DNA of 64,000 bases. Origin: Lachnospiraceae bacterium (GTDB taxonomy: Bacteria; Bacillota; Clostridia; Lachnospirales; Lachnospiraceae). The translations under genes and the position numbers were made by a program. The notes below the pieces were generated by a model, which worked only from the letters and a program-made list of their open reading frames with translations, had not been told where the DNA came from and ran no database searches. Shown here piece after piece: positions 25,810 through 34,540 of the stretch. The stretch covers positions 62,001 to 126,000 of the forward strand of contig SVFN01000005.1 of the NCBI GenBank assembly GCA_015056815.1, read 5' to 3'. Each line of letters begins with the position of its first letter. Position 1 is the first letter of the stretch.

Positions 25810-26085
25810 GTGGCAAAGTATGTCCGACAGTTTAATACCTCTTTAAGCCTTGATGATAACATCATAGAGCAGTTCTATTCTTCCGGCAGATATTTTTCGG
25901 AGGAACAGATCAAAACCGTTATCACCAGTGACCGCAAAAATCCGGCCTTATACAATTCCAGCATTTCTGCTGTTACGACCGGACACACCAAAAATAATGA
26001 AATTGCTACGTACATCGGTTCGGATGATGTAACCTATCCTTTTTTCCTTCCTAATACTAACCTGCTTCTCCGGGAAAATCCATAA
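25810..26085 (+). pseudogene. Probable gene remnant beyond the IS1380 fragment
   Basis: A frame open through KYVRQFNTSLSLDDNIIEQF to LLLRENP, with no ribosome site before its GTG, so it is unlikely to start there. Amino-acid composition looks like a real soluble protein (SSGRYFSEEQIKTVITSDRK). I do not know the family. Being on the same strand as the truncated start at 25355, it may be the rest of that gene after insertion and partial loss of an IS1380 copy. Its last 29 bases overlap the 3' end of the opposite-strand gene, so its own end may also be rearranged. Confidence 0.4.
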
Positions 26086-26857
26086 GCAAAAGCTGTGTCT
26101 CATATTTTCCCAGCCTATAGTGTCTTACATTATTTTTGAGTTTATCTTCGTCTTCAAACCGCTTAACGATATGCCAGACATAAAGACTTGCTTCAGTATC
26201 CTTAAAATCCTCAAGATTATCTGAATATATTCCTTTATTGTGACTCAGATTAACAAAAGGATTTCCAAAAACCGATACATATTGATATCGTGGGTGATAT
26301 AATGCAACACTCTCTCCATTTTCATATAAATGATACACCGGTAAATATTTTTCGTTAACAAGATGCCTACAGGCTTCAAAGCCCATTTTTTCATAGTAGG
26401 ATGTATCCTCGCCCATCCAATATGATTCTTCCCCATCATAACAAATGCCCCTGATCTCATAACGACATAACTTAAGAAGCTCGCCATCGCTGGCATTTCT
26501 AACATAGCGGATATAGTATGTGATATGATCCATGTGATAGGTACTTGGAAATCTGTATACATTGTAAACGTTCTTCGTAACATCCGTTTCCACGTATGAT
26601 CTCTCAGCAATAATCTCAACCTTTTTCTTTTGAACTATATTTAACTTCGGATCGTCCGAGTAATAATCTGTAACAATTTCACCTGCTTTACTTTTTAGAT
26701 ATCTTATTACCGATTCATTATACTCGTGTTCAGAATCCCAACTCTTATTATGTGGAAACCAATTCTTTTCAAAGTTCTCCAGATTATCAACAAAAAATCG
26801 AACTACTCCATCACATATGGGTGAACGATTATGATCATAAAGTTCTATTTGATACAT
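26057..26857 (-). CDS. Hypothetical protein (266 aa)
   Basis: An intact gene with a strong GAGGAGGG site before ATG (MYQIELYDHNRSP). The protein is soluble, acidic and very rich in Tyr, Asn and His, with no signal peptide, membrane helix or catalytic motif I can name. The middle holds TYHMDHITYYIRYVRNASDG and RYEIRGICYDGEESYWMG, suggesting mostly beta structure. Its neighbours on the same strand are a PARG-like pseudogene, a metallophosphatase and another unknown acidic protein. A cargo-type accessory gene (for example an immunity protein) would fit, but nothing in the sequence proves it. Confidence 0.6.
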   Translation of the reverse strand: MYQIELYDHNRSPICDGVVRFFVDNLENFEKNWFPHNKSWDSEHEYNESVIRYLKSKAGEIVTDYYSDDPKLNIVQKKKVEIIAERSYVETDVTKNVYNVYRFPSTYHMDHITYYIRYVRNASDGELLKLCRYEIRGICYDGEESYWMGEDTSYYEKMGFEACRHLVNEKYLPVYHLYENGESVALYHPRYQYVSVFGNPFVNLSHNKGIYSDNLEDFKDTEASLYVWHIVKRFEDEDKLKNNVRHYRLGKYETQLLLMDFPGEAG

Positions 26858-26924
26858 CTATACCCTCCTCGTATCTTTCACGTCACAACACACCTTTTTC
26901 TCCTGCTCTGTTTTTACGTTTTCT

Positions 26925-27577
26925 CTATTCTCCGTTCACCAATTTCTTCATTACCCTCTGAAAGACTCTATAATTTCTATCATCTTCCGGTCTGCAATAC
27001 ACTGCAAACTCTACTTTTTTGAACGCATAAAGATATTCTCTTAGTACCTTATCTGCAGCTCTGGCTACAACCTCCGGATTATTCTGAAATGCACCTGATA
27101 CCATTCCTCCTCCGGTAACAGCTTCGGCTCCGATGTATCCGATTTAAATACCATAACATTCGGTGTGTAAATAATATCATCATTATGGATCGCGTCATGT
27201 GCATTGCGGTGAGGAGTATAAAACCCTTCCCACATGCATTTCACATTCAGATTAAAATACAAGCCCGAACATCTGCACAGACACTCCTCCTGCGCACTTG
27301 CTCCTTTTACCACTCCGCCGCCCGGATTAGCTGCGGAAGCAAAATTGTGGACCGCTGTCTTAGTCTCCTGATATGCCGCTGCCGCCTCAAGAGTTCTCTT
27401 CCCTGAAACAACTACCTTTGCCTTTTTATCGTATAAATTCTTTTTCTGTTCCTTCAAATGATCCGTTTCCAAAATAAGCTTCTGATGCTCTGTCGAGTCC
27501 TTTACCGTCTCTGCCAGTTTTGCATTTGTCTTACACAAACGCTCTGTGTTGTGAAATATCCCTACGTTTTCCCGTTT
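26925..27577 (-). pseudogene. PARG-like (TIGR02452) gene with internal deletion
   Basis: The frame shows the microbial poly(ADP-ribose) glycohydrolase family: IFHNTERLCKTNAKLAE, then the catalytic signature FASAANPGGGVVKGASAQEE with both catalytic-loop glutamates, and YTPNVMVFK. After EEEWYQV (near 27095) the frame shifts; in another frame the true C-terminus continues as GAFQNNPEVVARAADKVLRE, KVEFAVYCRPEDDRNYRVFQ and a stop at 26925. The conserved block between (normally ITCAAPN and the VLGA-G-CG strand) is missing, so a deletion joined the two parts out of frame. No ATG is left at the 5' end; the track uses an internal TTG. The enzyme would remove ADP-ribose but is not functional here. Confidence 0.85.
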
Positions 27578-27584
27578 ACTCTGT

Positions 27585-28358
27585 TTATTCCGTTTTCTCT
27601 GACTTTATTTTGATCATAACCGGAAACACCTTCCAATCATCGAGCCTTAAGAATAGTGCGCCATTGTTAAGCCCTTTGTGATATCCCAATGCGCAGCCCC
27701 CGTCGATATCGATAAAATTCTTCTTTCGGAATATACTAAGCTCATTGACGTTTTGACCTCCGGCGAACCACTGTCTGACCCGCATGACCGGTACATGACC
27801 CGTGATAAAAGTATATTCATAATCCCCATAAATATCAGGTCCATGTGTTTCCCATTCTTCGCGATACATGGAATTCCATACGATATTCCAGACATCCCTG
27901 TACTCCATTTCCTGATAAGTCTTATTTTCCATTCCTTCTTTGTAGTACGAATGAGTCAGGCAGAAGGTCGTTTTACCTATTTTTAGTGTTTTCATCACAT
28001 ATCTTCGCCTTAACCAAAGCAAAAGGGACTGCCTTTTCTTTAAGGATAATTTTTTATATTGTGCAAACGTCTTGGTTCCGCCGTTTCCGTACAGCCACAG
28101 GTCGGCATCTTCTCCGTTACACCTGTCCCTGCCGTCCGGATCCACTGAATTCAACATCAACAATTCATGATTGCCGATGATGAGATCCATATTCTTATGT
28201 TTTTTTATGTATTGAAGAATTCGGATTCCGTCATCGCCTCTGTCGATTGCATCTCCTATAACATACAGTTGATCCTCCTCACCCAGTCCGATTTCCTTCA
28301 GGCCTTCCATGAACACCTCAAACTGTCCGTGAAGATCAGACACAACATAAACGGACAT
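27585..28358 (-). CDS. Calcineurin-like metallophosphatase (PrpA/ApaH-like)
   Basis: I start at the ATG after GGAGGGAAAAAT (MSVYVVSDLHGQF), giving 257 residues; the track's 12 extra residues include that ribosome site. All binuclear-metal motifs are present in order: SDLHGQ near residue 6-11, VIGDAIDRGDDG near 35-46, IGNHELL near 61-67, LTHSYY near 137, and TGHVP near 187. The layout matches PrpA-like Ser/Thr phosphatases and symmetric Ap4A hydrolases. The substrate cannot be chosen from sequence. It is intact next to a decayed PARG-like gene in the same direction; both deal with phosphoesters or ADP-ribose in a broad sense. Confidence 0.88.
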   Translation of the reverse strand: MSVYVVSDLHGQFEVFMEGLKEIGLGEEDQLYVIGDAIDRGDDGIRILQYIKKHKNMDLIIGNHELLMLNSVDPDGRDRCNGEDADLWLYGNGGTKTFAQYKKLSLKKRQSLLLWLRRRYVMKTLKIGKTTFCLTHSYYKEGMENKTYQEMEYRDVWNIVWNSMYREEWETHGPDIYGDYEYTFITGHVPVMRVRQWFAGGQNVNELSIFRKKNFIDIDGGCALGYHKGLNNGALFLRLDDWKVFPVMIKIKSEKTE

Positions 28359-28422
28359 ATTTTTCCCTCCATTCTTTTCCCCCGGTGGAAACACTCGGTC
28401 TCAGAGCGTCCCTGTCCGGCTT

Positions 28423-29355
28423 CTATTCAATAATACCCGCAGGATATAAATCGCCGTCCGGAAGGATAGGCTTCTCAACCTCAGCATTTTCCTTCACAAC
28501 TTCTTTCCTGTCACCAGGCTCAAGTCTTATTATGCCTACACTTGTTCCGGCAAAAATAACCGCATCTCCAATATTCTCAATGTACCAAGGACAGTCATCC
28601 GTATGCTCTGAATAGAACTCTATGTTCTGATAATGCGGAAAGTAGCGGAGATCAATCTCATAATTTTCCGTATCTATCAAATAGCTGTCTTGAAAGGTGC
28701 CTATATGAGGCCAACTGGAAAACTCAAGGCATTTTCCGTCCTCAGACTCCTTTGGTACATAATAGAGCGAATGAAAATAGTAATCGCAGAAATTTGCCAG
28801 CACTAACAGAACCTTCCCCGGCTCTATCGTTGGATATTCTATTGTATCCTTATACTTTTCCTTTAACCGCTCATAATCCGGTATGATATCCGGATACTCA
28901 TCCTGCTTCTTGAATCTGCAATATGCCAGCGGACAGTAATACACGCTATTCTCCGTTGTAAGCACCAGTTCTCCCTCTCCCTCATCGATATAAATGGCCT
29001 TCACATCTGAGGTATGTATATCCATAGCATCTGAGAACCTCTTGTGACCTGTTACAATACCATGCCCTCTGCGCACCATCTCGCCGCCAAACTCATGCTC
29101 CCCGATATACCAAAAATGGAGCTGAAGCTTTTTCCATTCTTCATGAGAAACCAGATTCGCTACATAAGAATCTATGATATTCCTTCCAAGCTCCTCGTAT
29201 TTGTTACCTTTTAAAAGATTTCTCTGAATACCCATAACAATATCTTTTCCTTCATAGGTGAAGAACAGCTTCGTTACCACCCCATAGTCTCTCACTGTTC
29301 CGTGAATATCGTACTTTTCAGAATATACCCCTACTTCTTTTTTCAGCCACGCCAT
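28423..29355 (-). CDS. Hypothetical protein (310 aa)
   Basis: An intact gene with a GGGAG site before the ATG, encoding a soluble, acidic, Tyr-rich protein with no signal or membrane segment. I recognise no family. Local features include LHFWYIGEHEFGGEMVRRGH, a RFSDAMDIHTSDVKAIYIDE stretch and a late PWYIENIGDAVIFAGTSVGI, all consistent with beta-strand-rich repeats. It is 65 bases upstream of the metallophosphatase gene and in the same direction, so the two may be cotranscribed. Style and setting resemble strain-variable accessory or immunity-type genes; this is inference. Confidence 0.6.
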   Translation of the reverse strand: MAWLKKEVGVYSEKYDIHGTVRDYGVVTKLFFTYEGKDIVMGIQRNLLKGNKYEELGRNIIDSYVANLVSHEEWKKLQLHFWYIGEHEFGGEMVRRGHGIVTGHKRFSDAMDIHTSDVKAIYIDEGEGELVLTTENSVYYCPLAYCRFKKQDEYPDIIPDYERLKEKYKDTIEYPTIEPGKVLLVLANFCDYYFHSLYYVPKESEDGKCLEFSSWPHIGTFQDSYLIDTENYEIDLRYFPHYQNIEFYSEHTDDCPWYIENIGDAVIFAGTSVGIIRLEPGDRKEVVKENAEVEKPILPDGDLYPAGIIE

Positions 29356-29493
29356 AGCATTCTCCCACCCTTTCTTTGCCGTCTCTTGTTCATTCGTATC
29401 CCGTCAGAATACTGCTTTACCGGATTTTCTTTCCTTAACATTACTATTATATCCCCGGATTACTCACTTTGTAATTGAACGTGCGGTTTAAAA

Positions 29494-29576
29494 GCAAAAA
29501 AAACCAAACATTTATGTTGGCCTGATCTACCATTCAGCTTAACAGGGGACCAAAAAAAATGTTTGGCATTTTTGCT
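29494..29576. repeat. Dispersed repeat copy 2 with an inverted partner
   Basis: Bases 29539-29576 are the second copy of the 38-bp repeat at 25183. In addition GCAAAAA...CCAAACATTT (29494-29513) pairs with AAATGTTTGG..TTTTTGC (29557-29575) across a ~43-base loop, forming a long imperfect hairpin. It could act as a terminator or be the end of a mobile unit. The rest of 29356-29664 holds no gene I can support. Confidence 0.5.
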
Positions 29577-29664
29577 TAAAATAAATATTTTTGAAAAGTA
29601 AGATAACGATGTCCGCAAAATTTCTTACAGGACCTGTGGAATCTCAATATATGAAACCGTGCAT

Positions 29665-29968
29665 TCCACCATAAACTTAACACCGATCTGTTCAAATCTC
29701 TGTTAGTTCCTGCTTATGTCAACCATATTTCTTCTCGGAACAAATACGTCCACATGGTGTTTCTCACAAAAGGAAAGGCAATCCTGTATATATCCCCTTC
29801 CGTCAACGGTTCCCAGTACCATTCATCGCATACCTTCCCAATGACGGAATCCGTCTGTTTGTTCGTCCCGATCACATATATTTCTTCCCGCTCATCCTGC
29901 TTCATCAGCTCAATCAGTCTGTAAGCGGTGCTGAACCAATGATTAAACCATACTCTTACCATTTTCAA
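29665..29968 (-). pseudogene. ATP-grasp enzyme N-terminal remnant
   Basis: The frame starts MKMVRVWFNHWFSTAYRLIE and GTNKQTDSVIGKVCDEWYWEP, as in ATP-grasp (carbamoyl-phosphate-synthase-like) proteins of glycan clusters. Near 29785 it shifts frame: the track protein ends FVRNTMWTYLFREEIWLT, but the other frame gives the expected DCLSFCEKHHVDVFVPRRNM. A TAA then interrupts before QRFEQIGVKFMVE, after which similarity is lost. So it has a frameshift, a stop and loss of the whole catalytic part. Its start codon overlaps the stop of the acyltransferase gene by 4 bases, so the two were once translationally coupled. Confidence 0.8.
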
Positions 29969-31068
29969 CTTCTCCGTATTTCTCTTTTATTTCTTTGCGT
30001 AAGATGCCCGAACAGCACCGCATCAAGTACCGGGATCTTGCTTATGACAAAAACCCCCGCCGCACTGACAATGCACATGAGAAGGAAGGTTATGATGACC
30101 GTAAGCACTCCTTCGGCGCAGTAAAGAGAATACTGCGTATCGCCCAGCCCTCTGACACGCACGAACGCCGCGTGCATCGCATACTGGAAGATGTAGAGCT
30201 CCAGGGTTCTGACTCCGATCTTTGAAAAGGCTTCTTTCATCTTCCCCTCTTTCATCCGGTAGATGCCGTAAAAGCAGACAAAACAACCGGTCATACCCGC
30301 TGCCATCTGTAAGACAATGTCCGAAAGACTCTCGCTTTTTTGCAGATCAAAGACGATCACAAAGCACAGAAACACCACGAGTGCTCCCCACCAGAGCCCC
30401 TTCGTGATCCGCACGGGCACACACCACAGTTCAAGCCGCTTCACATAAGCCGTCCAGACATATCCCGCCGCATAATAAGGCAGATAGGTCAGCGTCAGAT
30501 TCGGGCTTAAGAAGGTATTACCGCTTCTGTTCTGCATAAAGAAAAGCACATAAGCTGCCAGAAGGATGATCAGAAAGGCACATAAGCGCAGCGCTTCCGT
30601 CTTTCTGTCGCCCCTTCCGTGATTCTTTGTATCGCCGTCAGCCTCCCCGGCACTTTGGGGCTTCACGATGCCGGATGCCAAAAACTGCGCTATCACGGTG
30701 ATCACCATCACGATAAACAGCGTGCCCAGAAACCACAGGCCTTTATCGAGCTGCCACAGGATCCCTGCGATCTCCCGCAGGGGATGCGTAGGATGTAACA
30801 GCATGGGCCATACAAAAAACGGGATCAGATACGCTGCCGCACGTTTGGCTATCAGCTGACCGGTCTGTATCAGATTTCTTTCTTTTCTCCCAAGTCCCGC
30901 AAGGTAGCCGCTTACCATCATAAACAAAGGCATCTGCACTGCCTTGATAAAATCATAGATATACGGATCTGTGGCGGAAAGATTGTTCCACACCAGACAG
31001 TGCCCGAACAGCACTAACAATATGGCGAAGCCTTTTACCGCATCCAATGATACATCGCGTTCTTTCAT
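29965..31068 (-). CDS. Acyltransferase family 3 (OafA/NodX-like)
   Basis: A 367-residue membrane protein with about ten helices, beginning RDVSLDAVKGFAILLVLFGH, the first-helix signature of acyltransferase-3 enzymes (the His is thought to be catalytic), followed by PLFMMVSGYLAG. These proteins transfer acetyl or other acyl groups to surface sugars. Residues 140-165 form an unusually charged Gly/Asp/Lys-rich loop. It overlaps the decayed ATP-grasp gene, which suggests a former two-gene unit for carbohydrate decoration. Upstream at 31109-31130 lies a direct repeat. It appears intact. Confidence 0.85.
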   Translation of the reverse strand: MKERDVSLDAVKGFAILLVLFGHCLVWNNLSATDPYIYDFIKAVQMPLFMMVSGYLAGLGRKERNLIQTGQLIAKRAAAYLIPFFVWPMLLHPTHPLREIAGILWQLDKGLWFLGTLFIVMVITVIAQFLASGIVKPQSAGEADGDTKNHGRGDRKTEALRLCAFLIILLAAYVLFFMQNRSGNTFLSPNLTLTYLPYYAAGYVWTAYVKRLELWCVPVRITKGLWWGALVVFLCFVIVFDLQKSESLSDIVLQMAAGMTGCFVCFYGIYRMKEGKMKEAFSKIGVRTLELYIFQYAMHAAFVRVRGLGDTQYSLYCAEGVLTVIITFLLMCIVSAAGVFVISKIPVLDAVLFGHLTQRNKREIRRS

Positions 31069-31108
31069 AACGTTCCTGCTCCCTTTGATTGAAGACAGAT
31101 AGCCGCCC

Positions 31109-31130
31109 CTGTCTCCTACACTGTCTCCTA
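31109..31130. promoter_or_regulatory. Direct repeat CTGTCTCCTA x2
   Basis: CTGTCTCCTA at 31109-31118 and 31121-31130, a 12-bp pitch, 40 bases upstream of the acyltransferase start. The same octamer forms the two halves of the palindrome at 24137-24152. Confidence 0.4.
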
Positions 31131-31155
31131 GAATATCACAGATTTAAAAAAAAGA

Positions 31156-31182
31156 AAAGTACAGGCGCTTTGCCTGTACTTT
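31156..31182 (-). terminator. Rho-independent terminator of the chemotaxis receptor gene
   Basis: AAAGTACAGGC, a 5-base loop, GCCTGTACTTT; on the minus strand a CTTTTTTTT run follows. Perfect 11-bp stem. Confidence 0.9.
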
Positions 31183-31206
31183 CCGTCATACTCTTTCTTA
31201 TCAGTT

Positions 31207-33207
31207 TCAGATTTTAAAGGTTCCGACAAATTCACCGACCTTCTCTGCGGATTCGGAGACAGTCCTTGCACTGTGGTCTACCGACTCGCTCTCGTCCGCC
31301 ACCTGTGCGGCACTTGCCACTACACTTTCAATCGTATCCGCGATCTCGATCGTACTCGCCGACTGTTCCTCGGAGATTGCCGCTACACTGGCTGCGATCT
31401 CATTGACATCCGCCATCATTCCGATCATGGTCTGAACGGTCAGACCGGTCTCCTCCAGATTCTTAAAGATCTGTGCGAAGGTATCTCCCGCTGTTACCAC
31501 TGCACTGCTGCTCTGTCCGATCTCATCCATATTCAGTTTAGACTTCTCGGAAAGCATCTGGATCTTCTGCGTGATATCATGAATAATATCCGTGATCTCT
31601 GTCGTCGCGTTGGCACTTTCATTGGCCAGATTGCCGATCTCAGTCGCCACAACTGCGAAACCTCTGCCCGCTTCTCCCGCTCTGGCCGCCTCAATGGAAG
31701 CGTTCAGGGAAAGGAGGTTGGTCTGGGAGGAGATCGCGTTGATCATTGCCACAATGGTGTTGATCTTCTGAGCCGCTTCATCCACTTCCAGTACCACCGC
31801 ATTCATATCATCCATAGATGAAGCCACCTGCTTCATAGTGCTTTGCAGATGCTCCATATCCTTCTGTCCGTTCTCCGCCTGCTTGACCAACATTTCCATC
31901 GTCTCGTTTGCGGAATATCCCTTGTTCGTCAGGTCGCTCATGGATCCTGCCAGAGAGGTTGCATTGTCCGCAAGCTCTGTAACGGAATCCGAAATCCCGT
32001 TGATGGAATCCTTGATCTGCAACATGGAAGTACTCTGTTCTCCTGCCTGACGGTTCAGTTCTCCGGAAACCTCAAGACTGCTCTGTGCCTCCTCGGAAAG
32101 TCTGCCGGTAATCCCCTGCATATCGCCGAGTGTCATGCGCATGGATTCGATAAAATCGGCCATACATCCGTTCATGACCGCAATTTCATCTGTTCCCTTG
32201 CGGTCGATCTGTACTGTAAAGTCGCCGGTGGTAATGTCCTGAATATTCTTCGTAAGTTTACGTACCGGTTTGGTAACGATCGTCTTGATCAGACGATACA
32301 TGACAATACCGATGACCAGGATCATCACGATCATCACAATGTAACAGATCATCATAAATCTGGAAAGGCTCTTCAATACGTCCTTTTCACTTACAGAGGA
32401 AACCATGGTCCAGGATGTACCCTCCACATTATTCAAAGCTACATAATAAGTGGTGCCGTCAACCGCTATTTTACGGATTTCTCCCATAGAGCCGTTCATG
32501 AATTCTTTTAACTTCACCAGGAAAGCATCCTCGGGATGATCGGAGATCTTACTGCCGTTATAAGATGCCTCATAGTAAGATAAGATATCCTCCCCGGCAA
32601 GCATCATGGTCATACCGGTCTCCATCGGCTTAAACTGTGCTGTCGCCGCCACGATACTGTCAAGAGTGACATCCACTGCCGCAACACCGACTCTGCCGTC
32701 CGCCAGCGTGATTTTGCGCGACATGGTCACGACCACGCTCCCGCTGTCGCTGTCAACATACGGCGTACCGTAGGTAAACTTACTGCTGCCGATTCCGTCC
32801 TTATACCAGTCGCGTTCTGTGATCACATAATCCGCATCCGGCTCCCAGCCCGAGGGATCGATCCAGGTACCATCCTCAAGTCCTGTGTAGAAACCATTCG
32901 GCGTCAGTTCACTGAACGTAAGCGAGGGCTCCAGATAGGCCTTCATTTCCTCGATATCCTTAAACGGAACTCTCTCGAGCGTCTGCGCATACTGTTCGAA
33001 GGTCGCCGTCAGCGCCTCCATCTCTCCGCTGATCTGCGCCGCATTTGCATTCGCATCACTCAGCAGGTCATCCTGCGCTAAAGATGTGATAATACTTTTT
33101 GCCTGCATGGACAGAAACAGGATCACAAATATGATCGCCACTGTCACCATAGGAAGCAAAATGGTCAATAACTTCGTGCTGATACTTCTTTTTGCCTTTT
33201 TTTCCAT
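31207..33207 (-). CDS. Methyl-accepting chemotaxis protein (dCache, HAMP, MCP signal)
   Basis: A 666-residue chemoreceptor. The first membrane helix is at about 12-32, followed by a ~245-residue extracellular double-Cache ligand domain (NGFYTGLEDGTWIDPSGWEP, TFGTPYVDSDSGSVVVTMSR-like pattern), a second helix at about 285-305 and a HAMP domain. The cytoplasmic coiled-coil holds the hairpin tip AISSQTNLLSLNASIEAARAGEAGRGFAVV that binds CheW and CheA. It is transcribed alone, with GAGAGGG before the ATG and a strong terminator after. The ligand is probably a small amino acid or organic acid from domain type, not from specific residues. It implies that the organism is motile. Confidence 0.93.
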   Translation of the reverse strand: MEKKAKRSISTKLLTILLPMVTVAIIFVILFLSMQAKSIITSLAQDDLLSDANANAAQISGEMEALTATFEQYAQTLERVPFKDIEEMKAYLEPSLTFSELTPNGFYTGLEDGTWIDPSGWEPDADYVITERDWYKDGIGSSKFTYGTPYVDSDSGSVVVTMSRKITLADGRVGVAAVDVTLDSIVAATAQFKPMETGMTMMLAGEDILSYYEASYNGSKISDHPEDAFLVKLKEFMNGSMGEIRKIAVDGTTYYVALNNVEGTSWTMVSSVSEKDVLKSLSRFMMICYIVMIVMILVIGIVMYRLIKTIVTKPVRKLTKNIQDITTGDFTVQIDRKGTDEIAVMNGCMADFIESMRMTLGDMQGITGRLSEEAQSSLEVSGELNRQAGEQSTSMLQIKDSINGISDSVTELADNATSLAGSMSDLTNKGYSANETMEMLVKQAENGQKDMEHLQSTMKQVASSMDDMNAVVLEVDEAAQKINTIVAMINAISSQTNLLSLNASIEAARAGEAGRGFAVVATEIGNLANESANATTEITDIIHDITQKIQMLSEKSKLNMDEIGQSSSAVVTAGDTFAQIFKNLEETGLTVQTMIGMMADVNEIAASVAAISEEQSASTIEIADTIESVVASAAQVADESESVDHSARTVSESAEKVGEFVGTFKI

Positions 33208-33341
33208 CTTAACCCTCTCCTTTTATCATAAGATTTTTCATTTTCCCATCACTCATATCCTCATTTTATCGCAAAATACGCTTAGGCAAAAGTACTGTTT
33301 TTCTCTCTTTTTTTTGTCAGTTTTTATCCATTTTAAACAAT

Positions 33342-34451
33342 TCACTGCTTGAAAATGCTTCTTTTCATCCCTTGCGCATTTCTTTTCCGTTCCCGGATCC
33401 TGTTCAGTATACTGCCTGCACAGGAAATCCCCGCGATCGTTACAGGGATCATTCCAAACCGCAGTAAAACCGGGACCACGGAATCCTCCCGCATGCCTGC
33501 CATTTCACACAGAACCGCGATCCCGCTTTGCAAAAACAGAAACACAAACAGATGATAACACAGGATCGTCAGCGTATATTTTCCCGGCTTATAAAGTATA
33601 CGCGGCAGATAAGAACGCCGGCCCCCGCACTCCGCCCGGTAGCATAAAAGCATGATCAGAAAGGAGGCTGTAACAGCATTATACAGGTCGATGATCATGG
33701 ACTTGCCATACTCTCCGATAGAAAGATTTGCAGATCCGTTCCACAAAGCAGTCAGCACAAAGACCGTCCCCGCCGCCAGACAAAAGAGCGAAGCCTTTTT
33801 GTCCCGGCAGGCTTTCTCCAGAAAATCCGTCTTGCCGATCGAGTAGCCCACCTCCAGAAGCGCCGTAAAAAACGGTACGGCGTCCAGACTCCACGGCAAC
33901 AGTACCGGAGAGATGTAATGATAAAAAAACTGAAGAAACAGCCCGATAGATATCACCAGGCCTGTCCTTTTTAAATCCTCTTTGAACAAACGCATCAGAC
34001 CGTCAAATACAGCAAGACTTACAAACAATGCGGGCAAAAACCAGGTCGGTGCATTCTGCAGATGCAAAAAGAACACATTCTTCTCCGGCATCGTTCTTGC
34101 GCTCAGATAAAGCTGGTTTCTCGCATATAAGATCCCGATCACACTCTGCATGCCCACCGTATGAAATCCGCCATCCACCACCCATTCTTTGCATGCAAAA
34201 AACAACAGATAAAACAGGTTCGCTGCCAAATACGGCAAAAGAAGTCTTTTTGCCTTTTCCTTTATAAACTCCCGATACGAAATCTCTTTTGTCCGGTATG
34301 TAAAACCGGCCAGCACAAAAAAGACCGGAACATAAAACATACCGCCCCAGAAATTAACGCCGGGGATCCCAACCTGCGCATGATTCAATAATACGATAAA
34401 GATCGCGATGGTCTTGACTGCATCCAGCCATCCTTCTCTCTTTTTTTTCAT
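33342..34451 (-). CDS. Acyltransferase family 3 membrane protein
   Basis: A 369-residue polytopic protein. The start EGWLDAVKTIAIFIVLLNHAQ carries the helix-1 His of acyltransferase-3 enzymes, and FYVPVFFVLAGFTYR is the matching second signature. About ten helices follow. It is shorter than OatA and lacks the extra SGNH domain, so it belongs with the stand-alone O-acyltransferases that modify exported sugars or polysaccharides. It follows the O-antigen-ligase-like gene and the InlB-repeat gene in the same direction, which suggests one surface-polymer unit. Substrate unknown. Confidence 0.85.
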   Translation of the reverse strand: MKKKREGWLDAVKTIAIFIVLLNHAQVGIPGVNFWGGMFYVPVFFVLAGFTYRTKEISYREFIKEKAKRLLLPYLAANLFYLLFFACKEWVVDGGFHTVGMQSVIGILYARNQLYLSARTMPEKNVFFLHLQNAPTWFLPALFVSLAVFDGLMRLFKEDLKRTGLVISIGLFLQFFYHYISPVLLPWSLDAVPFFTALLEVGYSIGKTDFLEKACRDKKASLFCLAAGTVFVLTALWNGSANLSIGEYGKSMIIDLYNAVTASFLIMLLCYRAECGGRRSYLPRILYKPGKYTLTILCYHLFVFLFLQSGIAVLCEMAGMREDSVVPVLLRFGMIPVTIAGISCAGSILNRIRERKRNAQGMKRSIFKQ

Positions 34452-34540
34452 ATCTCCAGATTCTTTCTATGATAGATTTATATCTTACCCTGTAATTCGC
34501 AGTAAGGATAGCACATTTGACACTCTTTTTCAAGAGAACT

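Noticed and set aside
33208-33341. Sigma-28 promoter before the chemotaxis receptor gene
   Set aside because: A TGCGATAA box is present but no TAAA-type -35 lies at the needed 15-base distance.
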